Shown: positions 17,806 through 28,093, counted from the first letter of the stretch. The stretch is DNA of 64,000 nt from Hymenobacter jeollabukensis (GCF_005771675.1 NZ_VAJM01000002.1:372001-436000), one strand, 5' to 3'. Program-made: numbers and translations. Notes: a model not told the origin generated them from the sequence alone.

Positions 17806-18006
17806 GTGCCCGTGCCTGCTCCCAGTACCACCGCTCCGCTCACAGAACAGCCCGTTTCGCTTACCAATCCCAGTCCCTCACTGCCGCCGACAATACCGTT
17901 CGACCTCGAAGGCGCCCTCGGGGGACGCGTGATGCAGGTTGGTGAGTATCTCGTAGGCGAAGCATCCGATCCACGCCTTACGGGGCACCCCGGCATCCGG
18001 TATTAG
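17806..18006 (+). CDS. Possible small protein, 66 residues
   Basis: A GTG-started ORF reading MPVPAPSTTAPLTEQPVSLT and ending R-L-T-G-H-P-G-I-R-Y. It is Pro/Thr-rich with no signal or domain. The support is the exact -7 box TATTTTTG just upstream and its location in a gap between a terminator and a convergent gene. Against it are the short length and lack of recognisable similarity. It may be a remnant of a longer gene. Confidence 0.35.
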   Translation: MPVPAPSTTAPLTEQPVSLTNPSPSLPPTIPFDLEGALGGRVMQVGEYLVGEASDPRLTGHPGIRY

Positions 18007-18019
18007 CGGCTCGGCGGGC

Positions 18020-19828
18020 TCAGCGCTTTTCGTCGAGCCACAGCCAGCCGGCCGCCACCACAAACAGAGCGAAAAACCAGCCGGCCGGTACCCACGGTTC
18101 GGTGTGCGTAACCAGCGCGGCAGCAGAAACAGCAGCTGCGTTTCGTCCGGCTGCGGCGGCTGCCCGTTGGGCCCGCAACGGACCCTGCCAGTCGGCCGGG
18201 CCGACCACGTAAAGGGCCGCGGTGTCCTGACCGGGAGCCGCTACCGTGTGCCAACCGGCGCGGGCTGGCCAGTAAGTGCCCTGCCAGACGTCGGACTGCG
18301 TGGGCAGTTGGCGCAGGGCGGCTGATGCCGTGAGGCCGGCGCCATCGGTGATGATGGCCGAGGGCCGGAGTTGGCGTTGATGCGTGGTGAGCTGCACAAG
18401 CTGCGGCTCGTCGGGGCGGGGCCAGCGCGGCAGCTGCCAGCGGGCCGCCGGCTCCAGCGGGCGGGCGGCGGCGCCGAGCACGGTGCGCCAATACGAATCG
18501 TAGCGCGCGGTGGCGCCGCTGAGCAGCCATGGATAGGTGCTGGCCGGGGTGGACACCAGCACCGTACCCCAGCCCGTGCGGCGGCTGGCTACGGCAACAG
18601 CTGTGGCTGTCGGGCCGGCTATTACCGTGCGGGTGTTCGGGGTGGGGCGCAGCACGGCCGGCAGCGCGGCGGTAGCGCGGTTGTCCTCCCAGCTGATGGC
18701 CTGGGGCTGTTCGGCCTGGGTAGCGGGGCGGGGCTGCAGCACGAAATCGGCGCGACCGGGGAGGCTGCGGGGCAGCTCGGTAGTCCCGATGAGCACCACG
18801 CCTAAGCCATCAACGGCAGCGGCGGCCAGGGCCTGGGCTTCGGTTGTCGTCAGGCCGTTCAACCCGTCCGCATCGGTTACCACGGCGTCGAAGCAGCGCA
18901 GTAGAGCGGGCGTGAGGGTGGCTACGTCGGTAGCAGGCTGGTTCTGCGTCTCGGACTGCAGCAGGCCACGACTCAGGCGCAGGCGCAGCGCCACCTGCTG
19001 GCCCCGCCGGGCCAGGTGATTTTTCAGCAGGTTTAGCTCAAACGACGGGGTGCCGGCCAGTATCAGCACGCGCAGACGGCGGGCGGGCAGTACCTGCAGC
19101 GGCACCGGCTCGGCGGCCAGCAACGCGCGACCCTGGCGGGCTTCGAGCCGGATCAGTTGCTGCCCCACGTAACGGGGCTGGTAGCGCACGGTAAACGAGC
19201 CGCCCGCCGCTGGCAGCCGCACGGAGTCGAGCGGGCGGCCGGCGGCGCTCAGTCGCACCCACACGGGCTGCGAGCCGGCGCCGCGGAAATGGCCTTCGAG
19301 GCGCAGGGTTTCGCCCAGTAGCAGCTGCTGATTCCAGGCCGCTGCCGTGAACTGCGGCCCCGCCGTAGCCGGGTGTGACACAAGCTCAACTCCGGCCGGC
19401 AGCGCGGGAACATCGGCCACGGGCAGGCCGGTGCCCAGCACGTGCAGGCGGCGCAGATCAGGGTAGCGGGTGCGCAGGCTTGGTAAAGAGGTCAGGGCCT
19501 GCGTGTCGCCGCCGGGCTGGGTGGCAGGGCGGTAGCGTAGCAGCGGCAGCGGACCCAGGCGCCGCCGCAGATTGCGCACGGAATCAAGGAAATAGCCGGG
19601 CGTGAGGACGATGGCCGCGCCGGCCTCCGCCGAAGCCACGCGGTGCTGCAGCGGATAAACACTTAGCCACAACGCCGCCGCCGCCAGCCAGCCCGCCACC
19701 AAGCGGCCAGCCCGGCGGGGGCCGGTAGCGTGGCGCCAGGCCTGCCACGTAAGGCCGACGGCCAGCGCCACGCACAGCGCCGCGTGGGCCAAGTAGAGAA
19801 ACAAGCCGGGGGAAGCAGAAAAAAGCAT
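18020..19828 (-). CDS. Membrane protein with glutamine-amidotransferase-like domain (Bat cluster)
   Basis: A 602-residue protein. Two N-terminal spans (LYLAHAALCVALAVGLTWQA and RLVAGWLAAAALWLSVYPL) are followed by a large periplasmic part and a C-terminal span (WVPAGWFFALFVVAAGWLWL). Centrally, R-R-L-R-V-L-I-L-A-G-T-P-S-F-E-L-N-L-L-K-N-H-L begins a class I glutamine-amidotransferase-like fold, with C-F-D-A-V-V-T-D-A-D-G-L and V-D-G-L-G-V-V-L-I-G-T-T. No clear catalytic Cys-His-Glu triad is visible, so it may be a binding domain. It is the last gene of the MoxR/Bat-type operon, starting one base after the DUF4175 stop. In related organisms such proteins accompany BatA. Role unknown. Confidence 0.75.
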   Translation of the reverse strand: MLFSASPGLFLYLAHAALCVALAVGLTWQAWRHATGPRRAGRLVAGWLAAAALWLSVYPLQHRVASAEAGAAIVLTPGYFLDSVRNLRRRLGPLPLLRYRPATQPGGDTQALTSLPSLRTRYPDLRRLHVLGTGLPVADVPALPAGVELVSHPATAGPQFTAAAWNQQLLLGETLRLEGHFRGAGSQPVWVRLSAAGRPLDSVRLPAAGGSFTVRYQPRYVGQQLIRLEARQGRALLAAEPVPLQVLPARRLRVLILAGTPSFELNLLKNHLARRGQQVALRLRLSRGLLQSETQNQPATDVATLTPALLRCFDAVVTDADGLNGLTTTEAQALAAAAVDGLGVVLIGTTELPRSLPGRADFVLQPRPATQAEQPQAISWEDNRATAALPAVLRPTPNTRTVIAGPTATAVAVASRRTGWGTVLVSTPASTYPWLLSGATARYDSYWRTVLGAAARPLEPAARWQLPRWPRPDEPQLVQLTTHQRQLRPSAIITDGAGLTASAALRQLPTQSDVWQGTYWPARAGWHTVAAPGQDTAALYVVGPADWQGPLRAQRAAAAAGRNAAAVSAAALVTHTEPWVPAGWFFALFVVAAGWLWLDEKR

Positions 19829-19829
19829 A

Positions 19830-22046
19830 TCAGCGGCTGAGTTCCTGGAAATACCGCCGGGCCAGCGGGGCCGCCGGGGCGCGCTGCGGGGCGGGCGTGG
19901 GAGTCGGCAGCAGCTGCATCAGCGCCCGCTCCACGGCGTCGATATCGGCCGGTGCGGCGGGCTGGACGGCTTGCACCCGGGCAAGCAGGCGGCGCCAGGA
20001 CCGCAGCGCGGCCAGGTTGGCGCCCGGCTCGCGCAGGGCGGCGCTGCCCAATTCCTGCCCGGCGGGCCGCAGCCGCGGCAAATCAGCCGGAGCGGGGCGC
20101 TGACCAGCGCGGTAGGCTGCCAGCAGCGGTAGCGCGCGGCGGATGGCCGCCTGGGTTTCGGGCACCGTTTGCTGGCCCTGGCGGCGCGGGGCAGCGGCCT
20201 TGCTCAGGTCGCCGGTGAGGCGCTTTTCGGCCTCGGGCAGCGGGGGCAGCTCCACGCCCGATTTGCGCACGTACAGGCGCGTTTGCTGCTGCACTTGCTT
20301 GAGCAGGCGCAGGGCGCGGTTTTCGAAGGGCAGGGCCTCGGAGAGCTGGGCGAGGCGCAAGTGCAGCTCGGCATCCCACATCTGGCTGAGCACGGCGCGC
20401 AGCTTGGCTTTCACCTGGGGCTCCAGAAAATCAGCGGTTTCGGCGTCGTCGTGCAGGTGCTGGTAGGGCGTGAGCAGGCTTTCGGCGGTGGGCAGCCCGC
20501 CTTCGGCCGTGGGCGCGGCGGCGTGGTGGTCGTGCTCGTCGGCTTCGGCGTGAGGGGCGGGCTCGTCCGCGTCGTCTTCGGCAATGGGCAGGGTGGCGGC
20601 GGCTTCGGTCATGGCATGGTCGCCTTCTTCGCCAAGGAACTTGCCGTAGCGCAAACGCAGGATTTTCTGGTCGTCGCCGAGGCTGTTGGCGCGGGCGCGA
20701 AATTCGGCGGCCGGCAGCTTGCGGCGCTGGGCCAGCAGCTTCTCCGTGTCGATGATGATCTGGCGCTGGCTGCGGAAGTAGGCGGGCATCTGATTGACGC
20801 CGAGGGAAATGGCGGCCACGTCGTCGCCGGTGGCGGCGGTGTCCTGCCACTGCACCAGGGCGGCGTCGGTGCGGGTGCGGTGGCCGGCGGCGTCCCAGGC
20901 TTCGGCGTACACGTACAGCTCGTCGCCGTAGGTGAGGCCCAGGGCGGGCAGGCGCAGGGTGGTGGCGGTGCGGTGCTGCCGGGGCTGCCCGCGCAGCCCG
21001 GCGCTGAGGTCCATCACCGTTTCCCGGAACTTCACCGCCTCGCCCGCGCCCTGGGCCGTGGTGACGACCAGCCGGGCCCGGGTCAGGCCGTAGTCGTCGC
21101 GCAGCTCGGTGCGCACCGTGACGGCGGGCGGCTGGTGGCGCTCAATCAGCGTGTAGGGTCGCGGAGCGAGCAGGCGTAGCGTGGGGGGCGCGTCGGGCTG
21201 CACTTCCACGGCGTAGTCGTCGGAGGTTTGGCCGGCCACCAGCAAGCGGTACAACCCCGAGCGGGTGAAGCGGTATTCGGCCACGTAAGTTGCCCGCTGG
21301 CCCGCTACGGCCCGAAACAGCACCGGCCGCTGGCCCGTCAGCAGCAGCTGCGGGGCGGGCGCCGACGCGCTCAGGCGCAAGGTCCAGCGCACTACTGAGC
21401 CCTGCGGGCAGCGAAACGACAGCTGCGGCGCGGCCTTTGCCGGCCGGCGGGTGTAGGCGGGCGGTACGATGCGTACCTCCGTGCTGAGCAGGCGCGGTGA
21501 CGCGGGCGGCACAGGTGACGTCGTTGGTCGCGTCGGAAAATGAGCTTGTAGGGCCGGGGCTGATGCGGGGCCGGGCCGCGGAATCAGCCACAGCGCCGTG
21601 CCAACCATTCCCAGCAGCACCGCCAGCAGCACCCGGGGCCGCCACGCCACGGGCAGGGCTTCGGCCAACGGGAGCTGTAGCAGCCGCTCCGCCACGCGCT
21701 GCTGCTGCAGCTGGGTCAGCAAGGTCGTCGGCTCCGCCATCAGCAGGCCGGTGCTGTCTTCCAGCGCGGGGAAATGCCGGTCGAAGCGGCGGACGGTCCA
21801 CGTAGTATCGACGCGCCGCTGCGGCCACAGCGCGGCAAACAGCAAGGTTAGCCCGGCCGCGCCGATGCCCAGCAGCATCGGCGTGGCCTGCGGCCAGCGC
21901 ACGTAAGCCGCAACCAGCGTCCACGCCGCCGCCCCGGCCACCAGCGAAACAGAGGCAACCTTCTGGGCCTGATAGCGCCGCTGGGCCCGTTGTAGCGCTT
22001 GCCGGGCTGCCTGCGGCGTAGCAATAGAAGTGGTGGTTGTCATCAT
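19830..22046 (-). CDS. DUF4175-type membrane protein
   Basis: A 738-residue protein with two N-terminal membrane helices (about 31-48 VASVSLVAGAAAWTLVAA, 58-73) and a third near 150-165 (VLLAVLLGMVGTALWLI). A long periplasmic region has Ig-like segments (PPAYTRRPAKAAPQLSF, T-L-R-L-L-A-P-R-P-Y-T-L-I-E) and then an extended helical, charged C-terminal half. It has an acidic/His stretch near 500 (A-D-E-H-D-H-H-A-A-A). The layout is that of DUF4175 proteins, which sit beside BatA/MoxR. It overlaps the BatA stop by four bases (ATGA), which indicates translational coupling. Function in the cluster is unknown. Confidence 0.82.
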   Translation of the reverse strand: MMTTTTSIATPQAARQALQRAQRRYQAQKVASVSLVAGAAAWTLVAAYVRWPQATPMLLGIGAAGLTLLFAALWPQRRVDTTWTVRRFDRHFPALEDSTGLLMAEPTTLLTQLQQQRVAERLLQLPLAEALPVAWRPRVLLAVLLGMVGTALWLIPRPGPASAPALQAHFPTRPTTSPVPPASPRLLSTEVRIVPPAYTRRPAKAAPQLSFRCPQGSVVRWTLRLSASAPAPQLLLTGQRPVLFRAVAGQRATYVAEYRFTRSGLYRLLVAGQTSDDYAVEVQPDAPPTLRLLAPRPYTLIERHQPPAVTVRTELRDDYGLTRARLVVTTAQGAGEAVKFRETVMDLSAGLRGQPRQHRTATTLRLPALGLTYGDELYVYAEAWDAAGHRTRTDAALVQWQDTAATGDDVAAISLGVNQMPAYFRSQRQIIIDTEKLLAQRRKLPAAEFRARANSLGDDQKILRLRYGKFLGEEGDHAMTEAAATLPIAEDDADEPAPHAEADEHDHHAAAPTAEGGLPTAESLLTPYQHLHDDAETADFLEPQVKAKLRAVLSQMWDAELHLRLAQLSEALPFENRALRLLKQVQQQTRLYVRKSGVELPPLPEAEKRLTGDLSKAAAPRRQGQQTVPETQAAIRRALPLLAAYRAGQRPAPADLPRLRPAGQELGSAALREPGANLAALRSWRRLLARVQAVQPAAPADIDAVERALMQLLPTPTPAPQRAPAAPLARRYFQELSR

Positions 22047-23581
22047 GCGGCAGCGCGGGAAAGGCGGCGGGAAGCCAGCACGCGTTCAAGGCCGAACAAC
22101 AGCCCGGCCGCCAGCGCCAGCCAGGGCCGCAAGTCGCGGGAGGCGCGCCGCGCGGGCCCTGGTGTGGCGGGCGGAGGCGTGGGGCCACTGGCGCGGAGCT
22201 GGCGCGCGTCCAGGCTGCGGACTTCCGGCCGGGCTGGCGCCACCGAGTCGAGCAGCGAGAGTAACAGCGCCGGCAGCTGACCGTCGTCGGGCAGCGTGCT
22301 CCATTGCGGATGAAACCGCGTGCATAGGTAGAAGTCGGCCCCCCGGCCCCGGCGCTGCTCGCTCAGCACGGGCTGGTTGGTGGCGTCGGTCCAGCAGGGC
22401 GTGGTGCCGGCCGGTGCGTTGCTGCGGCGCAGCAGGCGCGTAGTGGCGTCCTGAAAGTCGTGGAAAGCAACGGTGGCGGCGGCCGTCCGGCCCGGACCTG
22501 GCGCATCGTGCAGCACCCGCAGCCCATTGGGTACCTGCCGGTTCAGCGCGGCGGGCAGGGGAGCATCGGTGAGCCAGAGCAACCAGTCCAGCGAATCGGC
22601 GGCGAGGATTTCGGCCCGCGCGGCCGGGTGCATGCGAAGGAGCAAACCCGCCGGCAGCGCGGGGGCAGCGGCCCGCAGCGCTGCCCGCACATAGCGCACA
22701 TCGGCGCGGCGGGTGCTGTCGTAGCCGATGCCGATGCGCAGAGGCCGCACTACGGGTACAGCCGCCGTAGTCGAGTCAGCGGGCTGAATGACGAAGCCAG
22801 CCCCGCGCGCCCGCAGCTGCAGCGGCGGCAGGCCGGGCACCGTGAGCAGCTGCGGCAACTGCTGGGGCCAGGCCAAGCGCCGACGGCGGAAGGTTATGCC
22901 GCTGGCGTCGGTCCGGCCGATGGTCAGCCACAGCGAATCGGCCGTAGGGCGGGCGGCGGCCTGCAGCCAGGGGCGCGTGGCGGAGTCGAGGGGCAGCAGC
23001 TGCCAGCGCAGCCGGGGCGGCAGCGCCGGGCGCGAACCCGCAAAATGCGCGAGCGAGGCCGATGTAAACAGATATAGCGGCTGGCTGGGGAAGCTGTCGG
23101 CGGCTTCGGCGGCCAGTGGCCAGAACCAAGCGGTAATAGTGCTTGAATCAGAGTTATTGGCCAAGGGCTGAGGTTGGCTGGCCACGGAATCAGCGAGGCG
23201 CGGAAAGCCCGGCGCGAACAGGCGCAGCTCGGCCCCGCGCCGGCGCAGCGAATCGACCGTAGAGCGCAGCAGCGGCCAGCTCGGCGAAGCCAGCGCCTCG
23301 GGGCTAACCAGCACCTGCGGCCGGGCGGGCCGGGCCGGCCGCTGCCAGCGCGGCCCCAGCAGCGCCGCAGCCAGCACCGCCACCACGGTCAGGCGCAGCA
23401 GCAGCAAAGGCCACTGCGTGAGGTGCAGGCGGCGCATGCGGCGGTTAGCTCCCGCCGTCAGCCAGCGCAGGGCCCCCACCGGCACCACGCGGCCCGGCCG
23501 CCGGTTCCAGAGGTGGATGGCCAGCGGCACCAGCAGCCCCAGCAGGGCCCACAAGGCGGCAGGATTGGCGAAGAACAGCAA
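22043..23581 (-). CDS. BatA-like protein (aerotolerance regulator N-terminal domain)
   Basis: A 512-residue protein starting MLFFANPAALWALLGLLVPL followed by A-I-H-L-W-N-R-R, the signature N-terminus of the BatA/aerotolerance family. A second span lies at LLLLRLTVVAVLAAALLGPR. The middle lacks an intact von Willebrand MIDAS motif (D-x-S-x-S), so it is not a classic vWA protein. The C-terminal span (LAALGLLFGLERVL-like, near 487-500) anchors it. It sits between the DUF58 gene and DUF4175 and ends inside the DUF4175 start codon. Bat proteins are envelope-stress and aerotolerance factors in Bacteroides. Here the role is inferred from context. Confidence 0.85.
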   Translation of the reverse strand: MLFFANPAALWALLGLLVPLAIHLWNRRPGRVVPVGALRWLTAGANRRMRRLHLTQWPLLLLRLTVVAVLAAALLGPRWQRPARPARPQVLVSPEALASPSWPLLRSTVDSLRRRGAELRLFAPGFPRLADSVASQPQPLANNSDSSTITAWFWPLAAEAADSFPSQPLYLFTSASLAHFAGSRPALPPRLRWQLLPLDSATRPWLQAAARPTADSLWLTIGRTDASGITFRRRRLAWPQQLPQLLTVPGLPPLQLRARGAGFVIQPADSTTAAVPVVRPLRIGIGYDSTRRADVRYVRAALRAAAPALPAGLLLRMHPAARAEILAADSLDWLLWLTDAPLPAALNRQVPNGLRVLHDAPGPGRTAAATVAFHDFQDATTRLLRRSNAPAGTTPCWTDATNQPVLSEQRRGRGADFYLCTRFHPQWSTLPDDGQLPALLLSLLDSVAPARPEVRSLDARQLRASGPTPPPATPGPARRASRDLRPWLALAAGLLFGLERVLASRRLSRAAA

Positions 23582-23690
23582 CGGGAGAAGGATAGTGGCG
23601 GAGGACAGACGGCCGCACTGCGGACGAGGCTGCTTAGGTGGTGGCCGGAGCCGGGCGCAAAATAGCCGGAGGACGTTACATCCGAGGGGC

Positions 23691-24575
23691 TCAGCGGGCC
23701 GCGCCCTGCCGGCGGCGCAGCACCGTGCGCAGGGCCCCGGCCGGCGGCTCGTCGGTCAGCAGGCGGTAGTAGTCGAGGCCGTGGCCGCGGATGGCTTGCT
23801 CGGTCTGACGCAGCCAGGCCTGCAGCTGCTGCTGGTAGGCCGGGCGCTGGGCCGGGTCGAGCTGTAGGCGCTGGCCGGTTTCCAGGTCTTCGAGTGTAGC
23901 TGCGGCCGGATAATCCAAGGTCAATTCGTTGGGGGCCAGTAGGTGCAGGGCCAGTACGTCGCCGCCGGCGGCGCGCAGCTGGGTGAGCAAACGATCCAGC
24001 GGGCCGGCCGGCTCCAGGTCGTAGAAGTCCGAGACGACGACCGTGAGCGTGTTGCCCTGGCGGCTGAGCAGCGGGCCGGCCGTGGCGGCATCGGTGGGCA
24101 GCAGGCCGGCGGCCGTGGTGGTGCTCAGGGCGTGAAAGAGCCGTGGCAGCTGGCCCGCGTCGGCGCGCGGCGGCGTGGTGCGCAGCCCGGCCGGGCCGAG
24201 CACGTAGAGGCCGGGGGAGTCGCCCTGCTGCTGGGCCACGTGGGCGAGGCCGGCCAGCAGCAGGCGGGCGTAGGCCAGCTTGCTCACGCCGGCCGCGTCG
24301 GCGTGGTTCATCGAGGCGCTGGCATCGAGCACAAGGCGCACCGTCAGGCGCGTGTCCACGTCCGATTCGCGCAGGTAGTAGCGGTCGGAGCGGGCGGCCA
24401 GGCGCCAGTCGAGGCGGCGCAGGTCGTCGCCGGTCTGGTAGGGGCGGTACTGGCTGAACTCCAGGCCCGCGCCGCGCCGCCGGCTGGGGTGCAGCCCGGC
24501 CTGGGCGCCGTCGGCAATCAGCCGGGCCACCAGGGGCAGGTTGCCAAGGGCAAGAAGGGCAGCAGCGTCGAGCAC
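23691..24575 (-). CDS. DUF58 protein of the MoxR system
   Basis: A 294-residue protein if the GTG at 24575 is the start (VLDAAALLALGNLPLVARLI). An ATG at 24668 would add 31 residues translated from the intergenic repeat, which is less likely. The family motif SRRRGAGLEFSQYRPYQTGD, then D-L-R-R-L-D-W-R-L-A-A-R-S-D-R-Y-Y-L-R-E-S, is complete. Further on, the vWA-like L-V-L-D-A-S-A-S-M-N is present. DUF58 proteins act with MoxR AAA+ ATPases as putative metallo-cofactor or complex-assembly factors. The gene follows MoxR and precedes BatA on the same strand. Confidence 0.88.
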   Translation of the reverse strand: MLDAAALLALGNLPLVARLIADGAQAGLHPSRRRGAGLEFSQYRPYQTGDDLRRLDWRLAARSDRYYLRESDVDTRLTVRLVLDASASMNHADAAGVSKLAYARLLLAGLAHVAQQQGDSPGLYVLGPAGLRTTPPRADAGQLPRLFHALSTTTAAGLLPTDAATAGPLLSRQGNTLTVVVSDFYDLEPAGPLDRLLTQLRAAGGDVLALHLLAPNELTLDYPAAATLEDLETGQRLQLDPAQRPAYQQQLQAWLRQTEQAIRGHGLDYYRLLTDEPPAGALRTVLRRRQGAAR

Positions 24576-24576
24576 A

Positions 24577-24691
24577 GTGGTGAGATGGTGAAATGGTGAG
24601 GTGGTGAGATGATGAACTAGTGAGTATCGTTCTGGCTGCGCAACCTGCGTGGTTTGCGCCACCAGCACATCAAACTCACTATTTCACCATC

Positions 24692-24705
<14 letters not shown>
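24577..24705. repeat. Gap-filling GGTGAAAT inverted repeat (copy A)
   Basis: It occupies the whole MoxR-DUF58 gap. The left arm is units such as GGTGAGATGGTGAAATGGTG, ending in GTGAGTATCGTTC at about 24620-24632. The centre is unrelated sequence, and the right arm CATCAAACTCACTATTTCAC continues to 24705. The right arm runs into the coding end of the MoxR gene and supplies its last codons (V-K-W-stop). Confidence 0.75.
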
Positions 24706-25669
<964 letters not shown>

Positions 25670-25778
25670 GGCGGTAGGGAAGCAAAAGGAAACCGGTCCA
25701 AAGTCCGGCTTTTTAGGGCGCGGGCTGCCTCTGCTCCCCAAATTATTCGCCGGGGCTACCCGGTCGCGCATCGGCCGC

Positions 25779-26558
25779 CTACTCTGCCTGCTTGCCGCCG
25801 AAGAAATACGTGGCGTGCAGCTGCCAGCCGCGGTGCTTGTTAATGGTATTGCCCGAATAGCCGGAGTACGGGTTGCGGTTGGCCGGGTCGGGAGCGGGGT
25901 AGTCGAAGTCGGTAAGCCCGAGGGCATACGTCAGCTGCACCTGCGCCGGGCCCACCTGGTAGCCCAGGCCCGCGTTGAGGCCCGCATCGAAGCGGCGGTA
26001 ATCGACGACGCGGTAGTTGTGGCCGCGGCCGAAATGCAGGTCGTCGCGGTAGACGGTGCCGAAGGTGGCGCCCGGCGGCGTCGCCCCCTCGGCTACCGAC
26101 CACTGCTTGGTGTAGCCCGACAAGGCCCAGGCCACGTACGGGCCTGCCAGCAGCTGCACGTGGTGCACGGTGGCTACCAGATTGATGGGCAGCTCCAGGT
26201 AATTGATCCGCAACTCGTCGCGGCGGCGGGCCTTGTACTGCCCGCCCTGGTAGGTATAAGGTGTCACGGCGTCGTACAGGTGGCCTTTCTGGGTGTAGAC
26301 GAGGGCCGGTTGCACGGCCAGCCAGCCCCAGGCTGCTTCGGCCGCTATGCCGCCCTGGTAGCCGTAGAGGTGGGCCTGCCCGTCGTAAACAATGTACTGC
26401 GTGGGCGTGGTGGTGCGCGTCGAGAGGCCGCCCGCCCGCAGGCCGTAGCGCAGCTTCAGCGGGCCCGGCGTCTGGAAGTGGATGTCAATCTGGGCCACGG
26501 CCGGGTGGGTGAGCAGCCCGGCTGCCAGCAGGCCGGTGAAGAGTAACGGAGTTTTCAT
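25779..26558 (-). CDS. Outer-membrane beta-barrel protein (PorT-like)
   Basis: A 259-residue protein starting MKTPLLFTGLLAAGLLTHPA with cleavage near AVAQ. The mature part shows regular amphipathic strands (LKLRYGLRAGGLST, WLAVQPALVYTQKGH, D-E-L-R-I-N-Y-L-E-L-P-I-N-L, VQLLAGPYVAWALSGYTKQW, F-D-A-G-L-N-A-G-L-G-Y-Q-V-G-P-A-Q-V-Q-L-T-Y). It ends in a strand, W-Q-L-H-A-T-Y-F-F-G. This fits the 'outer membrane beta-barrel' (PorT-type) domain. It stands upstream of MoxR in the same direction, 109 bases away, but is probably not a true part of that system. Confidence 0.8.
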   Translation of the reverse strand: MKTPLLFTGLLAAGLLTHPAVAQIDIHFQTPGPLKLRYGLRAGGLSTRTTTPTQYIVYDGQAHLYGYQGGIAAEAAWGWLAVQPALVYTQKGHLYDAVTPYTYQGGQYKARRRDELRINYLELPINLVATVHHVQLLAGPYVAWALSGYTKQWSVAEGATPPGATFGTVYRDDLHFGRGHNYRVVDYRRFDAGLNAGLGYQVGPAQVQLTYALGLTDFDYPAPDPANRNPYSGYSGNTINKHRGWQLHATYFFGGKQAE

Positions 26559-26797
26559 ACCGGGAAAAAAATCAGAACAAATGATGCGCGGCAAGTTAAT
26601 GCGCCGCGCGCAACGATGGAGGTGGTAAAGTCTGAAACCGGAGCAGGTTGAATGGGTAGGGAGAGGGCTAAGCCTTGACCACTAGAGGATAGGCCGGAAA
26701 ACCAATGTCTGAATCGGGGAACGAACGGCCGGCTAGGGAGCCGCAAACGGGTAAATTCACCCGACTTAACGCCGTGACCATCCGGAGCCCTTACCCG

Positions 26798-27466
26798 ATG
26801 AATATCCGAGCCTACTGGCGGCGTGCAGGCCAGACATTGAGGGTGATAACAGTGGCTTTGGGCGTAACGTGCGCGGCTGTTTTGGCGGCTGATGCCCAGA
26901 CGATTAGTCCAGTAGATTCGTTGCGGGGGCGCCTGATCCTGAAAGCCGACCTGGCCCGGCCGGTAGCAGTGGCCCTGTCGACCGGTTGGGTGCGGCCCAG
27001 CTGGCTGGTATCGGCGGAATATTACCTGAGTACCCGCAAAACGCTGCAGCTGGACTGGCTGCACCGCGGCGGGGCCCGGCCGCGCGAGGTGGAGGGCGTA
27101 GCGGCCCACCTGCACCTGGTAGCCGAAAAGCTCACCGACCGCGCCGACGACCCCAGCATCTTTTACTTGGGCCCGCTACTGGCCTACCGGCGCATGGCCT
27201 GGCCCATGCTGCGCTACCGGGAGGCCACGCCCAAATCGGGCTGGGTTAGCGCCGGCTTCGTGATGGGTGTGGAAGGCGCTCTGACCAGGCAGCGCCCGCA
27301 ACTGATGATGGGCTTCGCGGCGGCGTGTTCGGGCCAGCATATGCTCTGGCAAAACGGCGCTTACGACCGGACTCCAATGAGCCAGATGGTGGCCAACGAG
27401 CTGCTGCCGGTGGTGATTCTGCCCATCAACTACGACTTTCGCTGCACCATCAGGTTGTGCCTGTAA
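26798..27466 (+). CDS. Secreted protein of unknown function
   Basis: A 222-residue protein. The ATG at 26798 gives [20 protein letters not shown] with a hydrophobic core and cleavage near ADAQ. Frame-extending codons upstream to 26705 are not signal-like. The mature part has alternating strand-like segments ([49 protein letters not shown]) that could form a small outer-membrane barrel. No family recognised. It is on the opposite strand inside an otherwise minus-strand cluster and its stop is three bases from the convergent DUF4159 stop. Confidence 0.65.
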
Positions 27467-27469
27467 CGG

Positions 27470-28093
27470 TCAGGACGTCAGAGCGTAGAGCAGGATGTTG
27501 ACCCCGAATTTGGTGTTGTCTTCGGCCAAAAAGCGCTTGTTGCGGAAGTCGTAGTCCCACTCGCAGCCGTAGTCCTTGTTGGAGTACAGCACCCCGATGC
27601 GCCCCTTGATTTCCACGGCCTTGAGGTAGTCGTGCACGAGGTCGTCGCCCCAGCCGTTCAGCTCGAAAGCGGTGTTGGGCGGTCCTTCCTTGAAGGTGAA
27701 AAACTGCGAGTAAATGGGGTGCGTGTTGGGCAGCTTCTTCAGCGCCCCCGTGCCGAAGCACTGCCGCATCTGCTCCTCGAATGAGCGGGCAAACAGCCCG
27801 TCAATGTCGTGGTTGCAGTCGTCGACGAACACGAAGCCGCCGCCGCGCACGTACTGCACGAAGTTCTTCTTCTCGGCCGTCGTGAACTGCACCAGCCGAT
27901 GCCCCGAGAGGTAGCAGAACGGGTACTGAAACAGCTCCGCCGAGTCCAGGGCTACCACTTTTTCCTTGAGGTTGACCTTGACGGTGGTGTACTCGATGAG
28001 CGAGTGCAGCAGGTTGGCGGGCATCCGCTCGTCCACGGCGTCCCAGTCGCCGGAGCGGTAGCTGAGGCGCACGAAGGTGAAAGGCGTGGGCAT
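27470..28093 (-). CDS. DUF4159 protein
   Basis: A 207-residue protein starting MPTPFTFVRLSYRSGDWDAV. The family pattern is complete: F-x-F-V-R-L-x-Y-x-S-G-D-W, L-L-H-S-L-I-E-Y-T-T-V-K-V, ELFQYPFCYLSGHRLVQF, V-R-G-G-G-F-V-F-V-D-D-C-N-H-D-I-D-G, T-H-P-I-Y-S-Q-F-F and G-V-L-Y-S-N-K-D-Y-G-C-E-W. DUF4159 resembles the glutamine-amidotransferase fold and is a regular member of MoxR/DUF58/BatA clusters. In-frame sequence upstream to 28456 is antisense to the next gene and is excluded. I infer it was the first gene of the cluster before the genes at 25.8-27.5 kb separated it from MoxR. Confidence 0.87.
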   Translation of the reverse strand: MPTPFTFVRLSYRSGDWDAVDERMPANLLHSLIEYTTVKVNLKEKVVALDSAELFQYPFCYLSGHRLVQFTTAEKKNFVQYVRGGGFVFVDDCNHDIDGLFARSFEEQMRQCFGTGALKKLPNTHPIYSQFFTFKEGPPNTAFELNGWGDDLVHDYLKAVEIKGRIGVLYSNKDYGCEWDYDFRNKRFLAEDNTKFGVNILLYALTS

